Positions 10,893-20,885 of a stretch of 64,000 nucleotides of DNA are shown in pieces; the first letter of the stretch is position 1; every line of letters starts with the position of its first letter. Origin of the DNA: Yamagishiella unicocca (Eukaryota; Chlorophyta; Chlorophyceae; Chlamydomonadales; Volvocaceae). The notes under the pieces were generated by a model, which was not told the origin of the DNA, ran no database searches, and was given only the letters and a program-made list of their open reading frames with translations. The position numbers and the translations under genes are program-made. The stretch lies in contig BDSL01000036.1 of NCBI GenBank assembly GCA_003116995.1, positions 806,001-870,000 on the forward strand, read 5' to 3'.

Positions 10893-13331
10893 GCCCCGAC
10901 TGCACATCAACTAGAATGGGGCCCGTGACCATGCCGCTCCATGTTGACGTGCACCGACTCCCGATCGCGGCACCACCACCACTACTACCGCCACCACCAC
11001 CACCGCCGCTGGCACCGGCGCTCACGTTCAGTTCTGTTCCGAATGACACGCCGCGAGACCGCAGAGGGCTAGCGCGCTGGGGCTGCGAGGAGTACTCCCG
11101 CTGCGAGAAGCTGCCTTTGAACACCCTTTGGGGCTCAACGAAGCCGTCGGCGCTGCCCGGTAGCGGAGCGTCTAGTTCGGCCGAGGCTACAGCCGAGTGC
11201 GGCCCTGTCGCAACGGCGGCCGGGTTGGCCTGCGCAACTGACCCGCCGGCGGTCCACCGAGTGCTGACGAACTTACCGTCCTTTTCAGTAAACGCGAGCC
11301 GGCCGCCGAGCGGGCTGGGCAGATGGCTGCCGCCCCGTGGGTCACGGCTGCTGATGGTCCGGCTGACGCCGCGCTGGGTGTCCCCGGTGCTGTCCACGAG
11401 ACCAACCTGCCTGGGCGTCATGCCGCCGCTACCAGACGACACCGGGGCTGAGCTCTGCTCCCTCGGGGGGGGCACTTCGGCATCGTTGCCCTCGTGCGGA
11501 GCACCGATGGCGTAGCTGGCGCGCCTACCGCCCTCGCTGGCGGCTACGGACCAATCCACTCCCGGCACCAGTCGCTCGACACTGTCCAAGGACGGCCGCT
11601 TCTGAGGCAGGCTGTTCAGCAGGCGTCCACTGCTGGGGCCCTGGCCGGGGACGCTCGCGGCGCCGACGTTGGGGCTGAGCGCCACCACTCTCGGGTGGCT
11701 GACTCGCTGGGCCGCCCTGCCGGAGTCGTAGCTGCGACCGCCGACGGACTCGTCGTTGAGGCCCGGCCACGCAATGCCTGAGCCGCTGGCCCCCGACTGC
11801 GGCGGGGGACGCGGATAGCTGGGCATGCCGAGCTCGTCCTGTGTGTCGCAGAAGGCTGCCGACCCGTCGACCTGGTACAGTTCTGGCATACCCATGTCAG
11901 CTGCGTTGGCCCCAGATACTTCCGGCCCGTGCATCGAGGCCGAGCCCATCTCGCGGCGGCTCGTGCTGCCGACCGAGGGGCCGTAGAACTCGGCAGCGCC
12001 GCCGCCAGAAGTGTGGGCGTTGACGCTGCTGTCGTTGACGGCGCTCCTGCGGCCGGCAGATTGGGGTGCAGCAGCAGGGAAGGAGGGCAGGTGCAGCAGC
12101 AGGTGGGCGAGGAACGGGCGGGGAAGGAGCTGGACGAGCGGGGAAGGAGCGGCACGGCGCGCGTGAGACCCGAGCCCCCCTAGCCGCACATGGGTCGTCA
12201 CCTCGCCCCAACAAAGGCGACGGGTACCATAAGCTGCGCCCAACACGCCCCCGCGCTCGCCGCCGCACTCGCACTCGCACTCGCGCTCGCAGTGCACACC
12301 TGCTGATGCTGGCAGACATAGAGTCGGTGTACGCCCGTTCGGGGCGCTGAAGCGGCGAGGACTGCGAGGGCTGCTCGAACAGCGGCGGCACGCTGTCCAC
12401 GGAGATGTCCTGTCGGAACGGGCCACCGAGGTGCACCGCGGTGAGTGTTTTACCACGCAAGGTGCCACCAACACCCCGCGATTCGGCAGTTACACGAGCC
12501 ACGTGACAGCTCCAGCAGCAGATTCCCTGGAGCCTGGACGGACAGGGTTCCGATTGCCTGGATCCCCGCCCGCGGATTGCCATCAATGCCTCCAGGCGCC
12601 CACCTGAGACGGCGAGCCGCACCGAGCATTGGACGCATTATGCACGAAGGTGCGCCGGGATGGCTGCGAGGTGCGCCCGGTAGGGGGGGAGAGCGGAGGG
12701 AAACCCGGTAGAAATGATGCGGGGAGGGGGGGCGGCAGGGAGGGAGGGGGTGAGGAAGCGCCACGATTGGCAAGAAAAGGTCGGGTGCTGCAGTATGTGA
12801 ATAGCAGGGGGGGCATCGGTGCGAAAATGGGGCGCTCAAGGGGGCGCTCAAGGGGGGCCCCGCGCTACTGCTGCTGCGGTGCGCTAGCTCCCAAGATGAT
12901 CTTGGCTCCACCAGTGATCCCCGGTAACACGCAGCATCAGCAGTATCAGCTGAACGCCGTGGTGCCGCAGTTTCAATATAAAAGCCGTCAACGGGAAAGC
13001 GTGAGGGCATGAAGCACGCGCCCCTAGTCGGCACGTTCTTTTGAGGCGGCACGTTCCTCCACGCAGGTATGCCAGAGCTCCTCACCTGACCCAGCTGCTT
13101 TGTGAGGTGTGATGGGAGAGCGTATTTGTCGGCCATGGTGGAGGGCTGCCGCATTACCACGTGCAAGCTGCCGTCGCCGGCCTTGTTCGCCCGCAGCTGC
13201 TTCGACGACATAAGCACCGCGAGTTGCTTTCGCTGCTGTGCCTCGCGTACTGCCTGATTCGCGGCCCATTCCGGCTGCAAGATAGGGTCAATCTGAACTT
13301 TACTCTTCGCTGCGTTTCTGCGATTCGCCAT
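10744..13331 (-). CDS. Low-complexity Ser/Gly/Pro-rich protein, unrecognised
   Basis: Proposed exons are 13331-13086, about 12526-12300 and 12046-10744, giving roughly 591 residues. The first and last exons are clear; the AG|G junction from 12300 to 12046 restores an Arg codon in phase. The start of the middle exon is tentative and another small exon cannot be excluded. The N-terminus is charged and helical (QPEWAANQAVREAQQRKQLA). The rest looks disordered: Ser/Pro/Gly-rich with a poly-Gly tract, and a basic C-terminus (ARAQALLARNKSNLSRL) that may be a short helix. No enzyme motif, membrane segment or signal peptide is visible and the family is not recognised. The 3' end overlaps the tandem duplication at 10535-10892. 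Confidence 0.6.
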
Positions 13332-14421
13332 GGACTCCTCAATCGATACCTCCTGTTGGTAGGAGGGGTGTCATAGTGGCAAGCATCCAAATGATGATAT
13401 AAATGTGGATAAGGTATGCATGGCGTCATGGTTTTAATTGAGAGGGCAAAACCGGCTTCCGCTTATCATCCCGTATGTGGTGGACGAGCGCATGGCTACG
13501 CCGAACGAGAGCGACATGGACGATTGTTGTGTTGTGGTGGTATACTTCTGAAGTGATGTTACCCTTTGAGGTGAAATACACAAGGCTTTCACCAGCTTTC
13601 GCCCATTTTTGCCCACTCTAGGCACGCTCTGGACGAGCTATGAAGTTGACGAGCCGAAGACAGTGTTTCGTCATCTGAGACCCATGGATTCTCAGGAAGC
13701 CAAGGCCACAAATTGGTGCATGCTTACAGAGTGATGAGTGGTAAGAAACCGCATAACAAGAAACCGCATGACGTGCAAGTGTGTTATGGCTGCCAAGCGG
13801 ATGCCAACCCTTCCCCTATTGCTAGGTTGCCAACCCTTCCCCAAGCCAACCTTTCGTCTTGATGCACATAGTAGTAGGAATGCCGGCAGGATAACTGCCG
13901 CTGCCACCAATCCGGCCACCAGCGCTACCAACTCTACCATCGGCAAAACACCAGCAGGAAAGGCGTGTTTATAATGATGTAGAAGCAAGATGACAATCAG
14001 TATTAAAGTATAAGCAGAAAAAAACAAGTTATGCGTCGCGTGCAGACACGGAAAAATCGCTAACGTATGACATATATGATATCAGGCTGTCGTTCAGTAG
14101 ACTTGGTGAAATTTAACGTGGATGTAAAGTTTGTACTGTAAGAGTGCTAACGACGTCAAGTGATGAGTATTGCAGAAGTGCGAATCACTCGTCCAACCGT
14201 ACGAGACTGAATTAGTGTGGCGCGAATCCGCGCGGTAGAGCGGAGTTCCGACTGGATCGCTCCAATCCTGTAACCTCCACGCTTCTCTATCCCGCCACGC
14301 TACCCCGCCCCGGGCGGCCCCGGCCCCGCCGAGAGAATCCCTCCGCCTATCCCCTCCATACAGCCTGGTCACACGCCTCAGCCCATAGCGTGCCCGGCCT
14401 CGTACGTAACGATCCGTCGAC
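13332..14421. other. Spacer between the low-complexity gene and the retroelement
   Basis: Should contain the promoter of the gene to the left and the 3' end of the retroelement. A minus-strand frame at 13692-14027 has two hydrophobic stretches but no ATG near its start and no family match. No terminal repeat could be paired by eye. Confidence 0.45.
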
Positions 14422-16890
14422 CTACTCCCACAAGACCACATAGGCCATCATCCGGAACTGAGGCGCACGCGACCCAATGGTGCCCGCCGCCGGCCCGGGC
14501 ACCAGCAAATCTTCGCAGTGCGGCAGCTCTAACTCCTCTCGAATAGGCAGCCGTACGAGGGCTGCCTGCCACCATCGTGGCCACCGGGGTAGTATCAGAA
14601 TGCAGTCCGGGCGCTCTTCCGCGACCTTCCGGACCACTGCCCCCACCAACGCGAACGGGGGGTAGATGTAGAGCAGCGGCCGGGGCTGGTTCGGCAGCGG
14701 CTCCCAACTCTGCGCCAGGCCATCTACGCCTAAGCAATCAGGGTTCCAGCTCCTGGAGTAGAAACGCCCGGCCACAACCGTGGTTGCCGCGTCTGCAAAG
14801 CAATCCAGCTGAGGCTCCCTGCCCTGCAGACTGCTCAAACGCAACACCTGCGCCAGCACCCGGGCATTCAGGCTCCATTGCGAGGGATCCCGCTGTTTGC
14901 TTAGCTCGTCCGCATGCTGCTGCTGCAGCTCCGTGCGCGGGTACCACACCACGGTTATCTCCGTATCCGTCGCGGCGCACTGCCGAAAGATGTCGGCGAC
15001 CTGCTGGAGGCAGGGGCCCCGGCCCTTCAGGCCTAGCACGCACAGTTGCGCCGCCATGCTATCCGTCTGATATTGCACCCGCCGGTTCTGGATGAGCCGA
15101 GGGTGACGCTGAGCCAGCCATTGCACGGCCAGCCGGATGGCCCGCAGCTCCCGCTCCGTGCTGCTGTACGTCCCCGCCCTCATCCGGGCCTGTTCCGCCG
15201 GGGTAAACGGCACGATCACCTCCTCCTTGCCCACCTCTCCCCCGGGCAAGAACACGGAGTACGCGGTCTCCGACGCGTCGCCCGCCACCCGGAGCACCAA
15301 CGCAGGGCCCTTTCGCCACCAGGTCCGGCCATTCTTGACCGTCAACAACTGCAAAAACACCTCCGCCGCGTCCAGGCAGCTGGCCGGATCGCCCACCGCG
15401 GCATCCCATGAAGCCTTGCCCCGCAGAGCTAACCCCACTAACCGGCTATGCAAGGGTGCCATCGCTACCGCCAGGCTCATCGACATGATCTTACCCGCCA
15501 CCCGCGCCACCTGCCTCATGCCCACCTCGGGCAACGCGCGCAACTCCGCCACGAGCCCCGCGAGTCCCGCCACCTTATCGGCTGGCACCTCATAGGCCTG
15601 GGCGGCCGCATCTACTATGAAGCCCAGGAAACGCAGCCTCTGAGCCGGGATCATCCGGCATTTCTTGAAGCTCAGGGTGAACCCCAGCGCGCTAAGCAGC
15701 TGTATCAGGGTCCGCCCTAGGAACTTCGCCTGTCCTCGGGATCCTGCCACGCACGCCACATCATCGATCAAGAACGTTAGGCGCGCCGAGCGTTGCCTCA
15801 ACGGTCGGAATACCTCCAGCTTCATGGCCGTGTACAGCCGGCAAGCGGGCGCAATACCGAAGGGCATGTGGGGCCAGTAGAAGAGCTCCCCCTGCCACTC
15901 AAAGGCCAGGTAGCGGTACGAATCGGGGTGCATGGCCAGCTGCCAGTATCCCGACTTGTCCTCCGTGGCCAGCAGATAATCCCCCGGCTGTACGTAGTGC
16001 ATCATGTCCGTGATCCTCTCATACTTCAACGGCCGGTAGCGCATGAAGAGATTGATGTACATGGGATTCATGCAGAGGCGTAGCTTATCGGGCTGTACCA
16101 CCACCCGTAGCCCGTTGATCACAACCGGTGCCGCCGGCCCCTCCCAGCGACGCACCGCCCCCTGCCCCATCGCCTTGCTAATCTCGGCGGTCACGAACGC
16201 CGCGTGCTCCTCCGCGCTCAGGTGGTTGGGAAACTTGACGGGGTGAGGGACGCGGCCTTCTAGCAGGGTTTCGGGTTTTATGCCGGGCTGAGCTTGCCCT
16301 AACATCTGCTTGACGATACGCAGCTTCTCCTGCCTGTGCGGGGCCGAATCGTGCCCGGGCCCCCACACTCCCACGAAGTCTAGCTGCACTCCGACACGAA
16401 TCATCCGGAGCACCGCCCGGCCCGGTTCCGATATCTTCCCGTCTCCTGCCATCTCCAAAAATTCCTCCCACACGTGGGCATGGCGCTGCAACCGGCCCGA
16501 CTGAAACTGATCGGGGTCCGGGCACACCGCCCTTAACTGGGCCTCGTACTCCGCGTCTGGCGTGTCCTCGCTGGCAAAGGCGTGCCCAAGCTGTTGCATG
16601 CGAGCCCAGGCGTCGTGCAGCAGCTGCCTGGCTGGTGCTTCATTCGCAGGCCCTTCGGGGGCGGGACAGGGAACCTTGACTGGCGAAACTGGTCTTACAA
16701 GCGGAGCCGACGCTGACACCCGCCTGTCCGGTACCCACAGCGGGTCCACGACTAGGTCTGCCAGGGCCTCGATCAGTTCACTCGCTTCTGCTGGCTCCGC
16801 GTCCGAGTCTTCCTCCGGATCGGCGCCAACCATCTCCAACCAGTCCGACCACCCGTTTCCCCGTCCCGCCCCTACCAGGGTCCCACCCAT
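14422..16890 (-). CDS. Retroelement pol: reverse transcriptase-RNase H with DIRS-type C-terminal domain
   Basis: About 822 residues from the first ATG at 16890; the frame is open a little further upstream, to near 16926. The RT domain covers roughly residues 220-430. DKSGYWQLAMHPDSYRYLAF (near 310) is the first catalytic Asp block, PHMPFGIAPACRLYT follows, and LIDD (near 375) is the polymerase box C in place of the usual YLDD. RNase H has its four acidic positions: GDASET (near 537), STERELRAI (near 580), YQTDSMAA (near 608) and HADELSK (near 660). The tail from about 695 is the DIRS-type DCFADAA domain with YIYPPFALVG. The frame has no internal stop, so the copy may be young. It starts 163 nt after the gag stop, so a separate start or internal initiation is implied. 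Confidence 0.85.
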   Translation of the reverse strand: MGGTLVGAGRGNGWSDWLEMVGADPEEDSDAEPAEASELIEALADLVVDPLWVPDRRVSASAPLVRPVSPVKVPCPAPEGPANEAPARQLLHDAWARMQQLGHAFASEDTPDAEYEAQLRAVCPDPDQFQSGRLQRHAHVWEEFLEMAGDGKISEPGRAVLRMIRVGVQLDFVGVWGPGHDSAPHRQEKLRIVKQMLGQAQPGIKPETLLEGRVPHPVKFPNHLSAEEHAAFVTAEISKAMGQGAVRRWEGPAAPVVINGLRVVVQPDKLRLCMNPMYINLFMRYRPLKYERITDMMHYVQPGDYLLATEDKSGYWQLAMHPDSYRYLAFEWQGELFYWPHMPFGIAPACRLYTAMKLEVFRPLRQRSARLTFLIDDVACVAGSRGQAKFLGRTLIQLLSALGFTLSFKKCRMIPAQRLRFLGFIVDAAAQAYEVPADKVAGLAGLVAELRALPEVGMRQVARVAGKIMSMSLAVAMAPLHSRLVGLALRGKASWDAAVGDPASCLDAAEVFLQLLTVKNGRTWWRKGPALVLRVAGDASETAYSVFLPGGEVGKEEVIVPFTPAEQARMRAGTYSSTERELRAIRLAVQWLAQRHPRLIQNRRVQYQTDSMAAQLCVLGLKGRGPCLQQVADIFRQCAATDTEITVVWYPRTELQQQHADELSKQRDPSQWSLNARVLAQVLRLSSLQGREPQLDCFADAATTVVAGRFYSRSWNPDCLGVDGLAQSWEPLPNQPRPLLYIYPPFALVGAVVRKVAEERPDCILILPRWPRWWQAALVRLPIREELELPHCEDLLVPGPAAGTIGSRAPQFRMMAYVVLWE

Positions 16891-17053
16891 ACCACCCGCG
16901 GGGACCTGCAAGGCGGGCCCGCGCAAGAGGGGTTAAGCCTTCACGTCCGACGCCGCACGCGGCCTGTCCGAACCCCCCGGGCGATAGCGACCTAACCCCC
17001 GGGGCGTACCCGGTGCGGCGCCGACACCATGGCCTTGGACACTTCCTGGAGAA

Positions 17054-19138
17054 TCACCTCGCGGGGGGGTGCACCCGCATGCAGCGCGGCAACCTGCACG
17101 CGCCGAGGTCACCCCCACATATGCCCGCGTGGGCGAAGCACCAACGATTGGCGACGGCGGCCTGAAAATAGTCGTCGAAGGTGACCTGAGGCAGGTCCCC
17201 CCAACGGGGCAACACGAAACTCGCCTGCGCCTTCGCGCGCAACCCCTCGTCGGCGGTCCGCGGCGGCCTTTCCTCGCGCGGCATCCCCATACGGCCCGCC
17301 GGGCTCAGAGCCGTGACCGCGGACCCCGCTGGCCGGGGACCCCCCTCGCCGTGCAGGTGGCGGCCCAGCCCATAAGACACGGCCGGCTGCCGATCCTCCC
17401 GGCCCACGCCCAAGCTGGGAGGCGGGAACGGCCCGGGCCGGCCCACTGGCGGCGGCCCACCCAACGACCCACTAGGGCCCGCGGTCAAAAACCCGCTGGA
17501 ACTCGGCCACGCCGCCGCCCGCGGCATCCCCTCCGCCTCCCGATCTAGCTGCCGCACGAGGTAGCCATGAGCCCGCTTGATAGCTGCTAGCAGGCGTAGC
17601 AACGAGATCACAAAGGGGCTACCCCCTTCCGTCCACTCAGCGACGGTGGGAACCGGCCAGGCATCCCCTGTCGGTCCCCACTCCTGGACCAACCGCCCCA
17701 GGAATCGGGGCCACCGCCCCTCGGATCCCGGGGGTGTGGCCGCGGCGACCACCTGAGTCAGGACAGCCTGTCCGGGATTGCCCTGCGCCAGAAGGTCACC
17801 CACCATCCGGGCCATGCCCACCAGGGGTCGTGGCGACGCCTGGGTGGCCTTCACACTCTCGACCGCCTCGGCCACGAAACGCCTGCCCTCACCCAGCCAC
17901 GACTCCGGCTGCCGCACAGGCGCCCCGCCCGAGCACGTGAACAACACACGATCGAGCTCGATCCCGGCCGACGTCAGCGGCCCCCGGACCTGGTTTGTGA
18001 GCCAGTATCCGAACACTTCTGCCGCCCTCGCAACCTCGGTATCCACCCCGGCCGCACCGCCTAGCGCTCCCACCGCCACCTCCGCATGGCGGCTATAGAT
18101 AGCCGCCACCGTAACCATATCGCGAGCCGTGTGGTACGTGCTCGCGTAACGAGTGGCATCCTCCACGTGTGCCGGCTCGTACGGCACCAGCCACGCCCGA
18201 TCGACCGATGCAACCGAGGGCTCCATCGGAATCAAAATGCCCGGCCGCCGCAACGCCGCCGGGCCGCCTCCCAGACCGAGGGTAGCCGGGCCGCCCCTTA
18301 ACTCCTCTCGCGGCGGGGCGTCCCTTCCCGCCCCGTCGGCTCGCGGCCCCTCGTCCGCCCTGCCTTCTGCACCTAGACCTGTCCCAACCAGTGCCGCACG
18401 CACCGCCACTTTGTACGCGTCAAACTCGCGCTGCAGCCGCTCTTGCGCGCGAACTGCGACCGCCGCCGCTGCCCACGCCTCCTGTAGGCCCTCCTCGGGC
18501 TCCCCCATCCTCACCCCCGGCTCCCCCATCCTCCGCTCCGAACGAGCCTCCATCCTAGGGTTCCCGGAACTAGCTGACGACCGGAACCGCGGCAACGCCC
18601 CTCGCTCCGGCGGAACGGCTACCCTTTCCCTAGGCCTCTTCAGAGCCTCCTGCCTCAAAACCCCGAGCTCCGCGGCCTCCTGCTGCTCCGGTCCCCGGGC
18701 CTGACCGCCCGCGGCGGAGAACGACCCCACCAGCTGCACATCCTCCCCTGACCCGCGAGCCACCCCCACGGGTTGCCGCGCAGCCAGACCCGCCCCGTCT
18801 GCATCGCCCCCGGGCTCCGCCCCCTCCCGCGCAGCCGCGGCCGGCACACGTGAGGGGCCTCCCGCCACGTCCTCCGGGATATCCGGCGCCGGACCTCGTA
18901 ACATCGCGCGAAGGCGGCGCCCCGCCGCGCTATCCGTGTCACCGACACGCGCTCGCTCCTGAGCTCCCACCCGGCCTTGACCTCCTGGTGGCGGGTTAGG
19001 CGGTGCGAGCACCCCTCCCGCCCCCTCCGGCCCAGCCGGCTGCTTGTGCGACCGATGACCAGATTTCGACTTGGCCTTGGGCGTACGCTCGGGCGTAGCC
19101 TCGTCCGTACCCTGCAGTCGCAGCGGCCGGCACTCCTG
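17054..19138 (-). CDS. Retroelement gag-like ORF
   Basis: The frame is open from just below an in-frame TGA at 19139-19141 to the stop at 17054. There is no ATG in the first 70 or so codons, yet that part is strongly basic (TPKAKSKSGHRSHKQPAGPE) and coding-like. The true start is therefore either an upstream exon, a non-ATG codon near 19012, or an internal ATG. The body is Arg/Gly/Pro/Ala-rich with a helical central region, and the C-terminus ends in a Cys/His cluster (CFAHAGICGGDLGACRLPRC) resembling a nucleic-acid-binding zinc finger. Position upstream of pol and this composition fit a structural Gag. No catalytic motif is seen. Confidence 0.65.
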   Translation of the reverse strand, partial: QECRPLRLQGTDEATPERTPKAKSKSGHRSHKQPAGPEGAGGVLAPPNPPPGGQGRVGAQERARVGDTDSAAGRRLRAMLRGPAPDIPEDVAGGPSRVPAAAAREGAEPGGDADGAGLAARQPVGVARGSGEDVQLVGSFSAAGGQARGPEQQEAAELGVLRQEALKRPRERVAVPPERGALPRFRSSASSGNPRMEARSERRMGEPGVRMGEPEEGLQEAWAAAAVAVRAQERLQREFDAYKVAVRAALVGTGLGAEGRADEGPRADGAGRDAPPREELRGGPATLGLGGGPAALRRPGILIPMEPSVASVDRAWLVPYEPAHVEDATRYASTYHTARDMVTVAAIYSRHAEVAVGALGGAAGVDTEVARAAEVFGYWLTNQVRGPLTSAGIELDRVLFTCSGGAPVRQPESWLGEGRRFVAEAVESVKATQASPRPLVGMARMVGDLLAQGNPGQAVLTQVVAAATPPGSEGRWPRFLGRLVQEWGPTGDAWPVPTVAEWTEGGSPFVISLLRLLAAIKRAHGYLVRQLDREAEGMPRAAAWPSSSGFLTAGPSGSLGGPPPVGRPGPFPPPSLGVGREDRQPAVSYGLGRHLHGEGGPRPAGSAVTALSPAGRMGMPREERPPRTADEGLRAKAQASFVLPRWGDLPQVTFDDYFQAAVANRWCFAHAGICGGDLGACRLPRCMRVHPPAR

Positions 19139-19239
19139 TCAGTGACTGTGCAACCCGCGAGACTGACGCTCCCGCTCTGCAATCGACTGCGCCCGCGGAC
19201 CACTTCCCGCGGGGCTCACTGGCCGACCCTCCAGCCGGC

Positions 19240-20885
19240 CCACCAGGCTCGCTCACGGAGCGCCAAGCCGGACCGGCCCACGGTCTACCCGCAGCCCGCG
19301 GGCTATCCTCAGGACGGATACACCGGGCGCCCGCTAAACCTTGCCCATCGGGCTACAAGCCAGACCGCGCCCACCGGGCCGCGGCCTGCAGGCCCACTGG
19401 GCCACTCGCAATACCGGCCCCCCGGGCGACCCGACAGAACGGCCCACCGGGCGACTCACAAGCCGGCGTGCTCGGCCGCGCGCGGCTGACCCACCGGGCC
19501 CCGCCAGACAGGCTCACCGGGCTACCAGCCAGCCAGACCCACAGGGCCACATGCCCGACCGCGCCCCGGGTCCTGAGACCGAACTGCCCACCGGACCACA
19601 CGCCCGACCGCGCCCACAGGGCGACACGCCGGGCCGGGCCACCGGGCTATTCTCAAGGCAGGCCCACCGGGCGCCACGGGAGACACGCCCACCGGGCTAC
19701 AGGCAAGGCGGCCCACCGGGCGACAAGCCAGACAGGCCCACCGGGCGTCAGAAACGACAGGCCCACCGGGCGACAAGCAAGACAGGCCCACCGGGCTACG
19801 CGCAAGACGGGCCCACCGGGCGATCAGCATGGACCCACCGGGCGACATGCCCACCAGGCCCACCGGGCGTCAGAAACGACAGGCCCACCGGGCTACAAGC
19901 AAGACAGGCCCACCGGGCTACGAGCCAGACAGGCCCACCGGGCTACAAGCAAGACAGGCCCACCGGGCTACGAGCAAGACAGGCCCACCGGGCTACAAGC
20001 AAGACAGGCCCACCGGGCTACGAGCAAGACAGGCCCACCGGGCTACAGACAAGACAGGCCCACCGGGCTACAGACAAGACAGGCCCACCGGGCTACAGGC
20101 AAGACAGGCCCACCGGGCTACAAGCAAGACAGGCCCACCGGGCTACAAGCAAGACAGGCCCACCGGGCTACGAGCAAGACAGGCCCACCGGGCTACAGAC
20201 AAGACAGGCCCACCGGGCTACAAGCAAAGCAGGCCCACCGGGCTACAAGCAAGACAGGCCCACCGGGCTACAAGCAAGACAGGCCCACCGGGCGACAGGC
20301 AAGACAGGCCCACCGGGCGACAAGCAAGACAGGCCCACCGGGCTACGAGCAAGACAGGCCCACCGGGCTACGAGCAAGACAGGCCCACCGGGCTACAAGC
20401 ATTACAGGCCCACCGGGCTACAAGCAAGACAGGCCCACCGGGCGACAGTCAAGACAGGCCCACCGGGCGACAAACAATACAGGCCCACCGGGCGACAAAC
20501 AATACAGGCCCACCGGGCTACGAGCAAGACAGGCCCACCGGGCTACGAGCAAGACAGGCCCACCGGGCTACGAGCAAGGCAGGCCCACCGGGCGACAAGC
20601 AAGACAGGCCCACCGGGCTACAAGTAAGACAGGCCCACCGGGCTACGAGCAAGACAGGCCCACCGGGCTACTAGCAAGACAGGCCCACCGGGCGACAAGC
20701 GCACAGGCCCTCAAGGGCCACGCCCGACGGGCCCGCCGGGCCACTCGCCAGACGGGCCCACCGGGCTACAATAACCACCAGCCCACAGGTCTACAAGCAA
20801 GGCAAATACATCATACAACAAACAAGTCAGCGAAATGAGCACACCAGGCCGCGCTCCGACGGCCCACCGGGCTACGAGCAGGGAC
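19240..20885. repeat. 25-bp minisatellite, about 60 units
   Basis: The unit on the plus strand is AGGCCCACCGGGCTACAAGC plus AAGAC. It is degenerate from about 19240, regular at 25-bp spacing from about 19880 to 20700, and degrades to 20885. Point variants (CTAC/CGAC, CAAG/CGAG/CAGA) alternate among units. Because 25 is not a multiple of three, each forward frame cycles through the same 25-residue period (PTGLQARQAHRAT..), and all three frames stay open for over 1 kb. It lies upstream of gag in the retroelement orientation. Confidence 0.92.

Larger units (their letters stand above)
14422..20885 (-). mobile_element. DIRS/TOC-like retroelement (gag, RT-RNase H), boundaries uncertain
   Basis: Minus-strand order is a 25-bp minisatellite leader (20885-19240), a gag-like frame (19138-17054), then pol (16890-14422). 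The pol C-terminus has a DCFADAA..W..D...D.LA..W....YIYPPF block, which is typical after RNase H in DIRS-group elements; related elements (TOC1/TOC3, kangaroo) are known from volvocine algae. No tyrosine recombinase frame is visible on either strand between the flanking genes. No integrase or protease is seen either. The limits given are those of recognisable content; inverted or split terminal repeats were not identified. Confidence 0.7.

Noticed and set aside
13692..14027. 111-codon minus-strand frame with two hydrophobic segments
   Set aside because: No ATG near its start, no family resemblance, and located in probable retroelement 3' flank.
19341..20838. Long Pro/Arg-rich proteins (over 400 codons) on the plus strand
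   Set aside because: They are the translation of a 25-bp minisatellite that is open in every forward frame; no start context or domain supports them.
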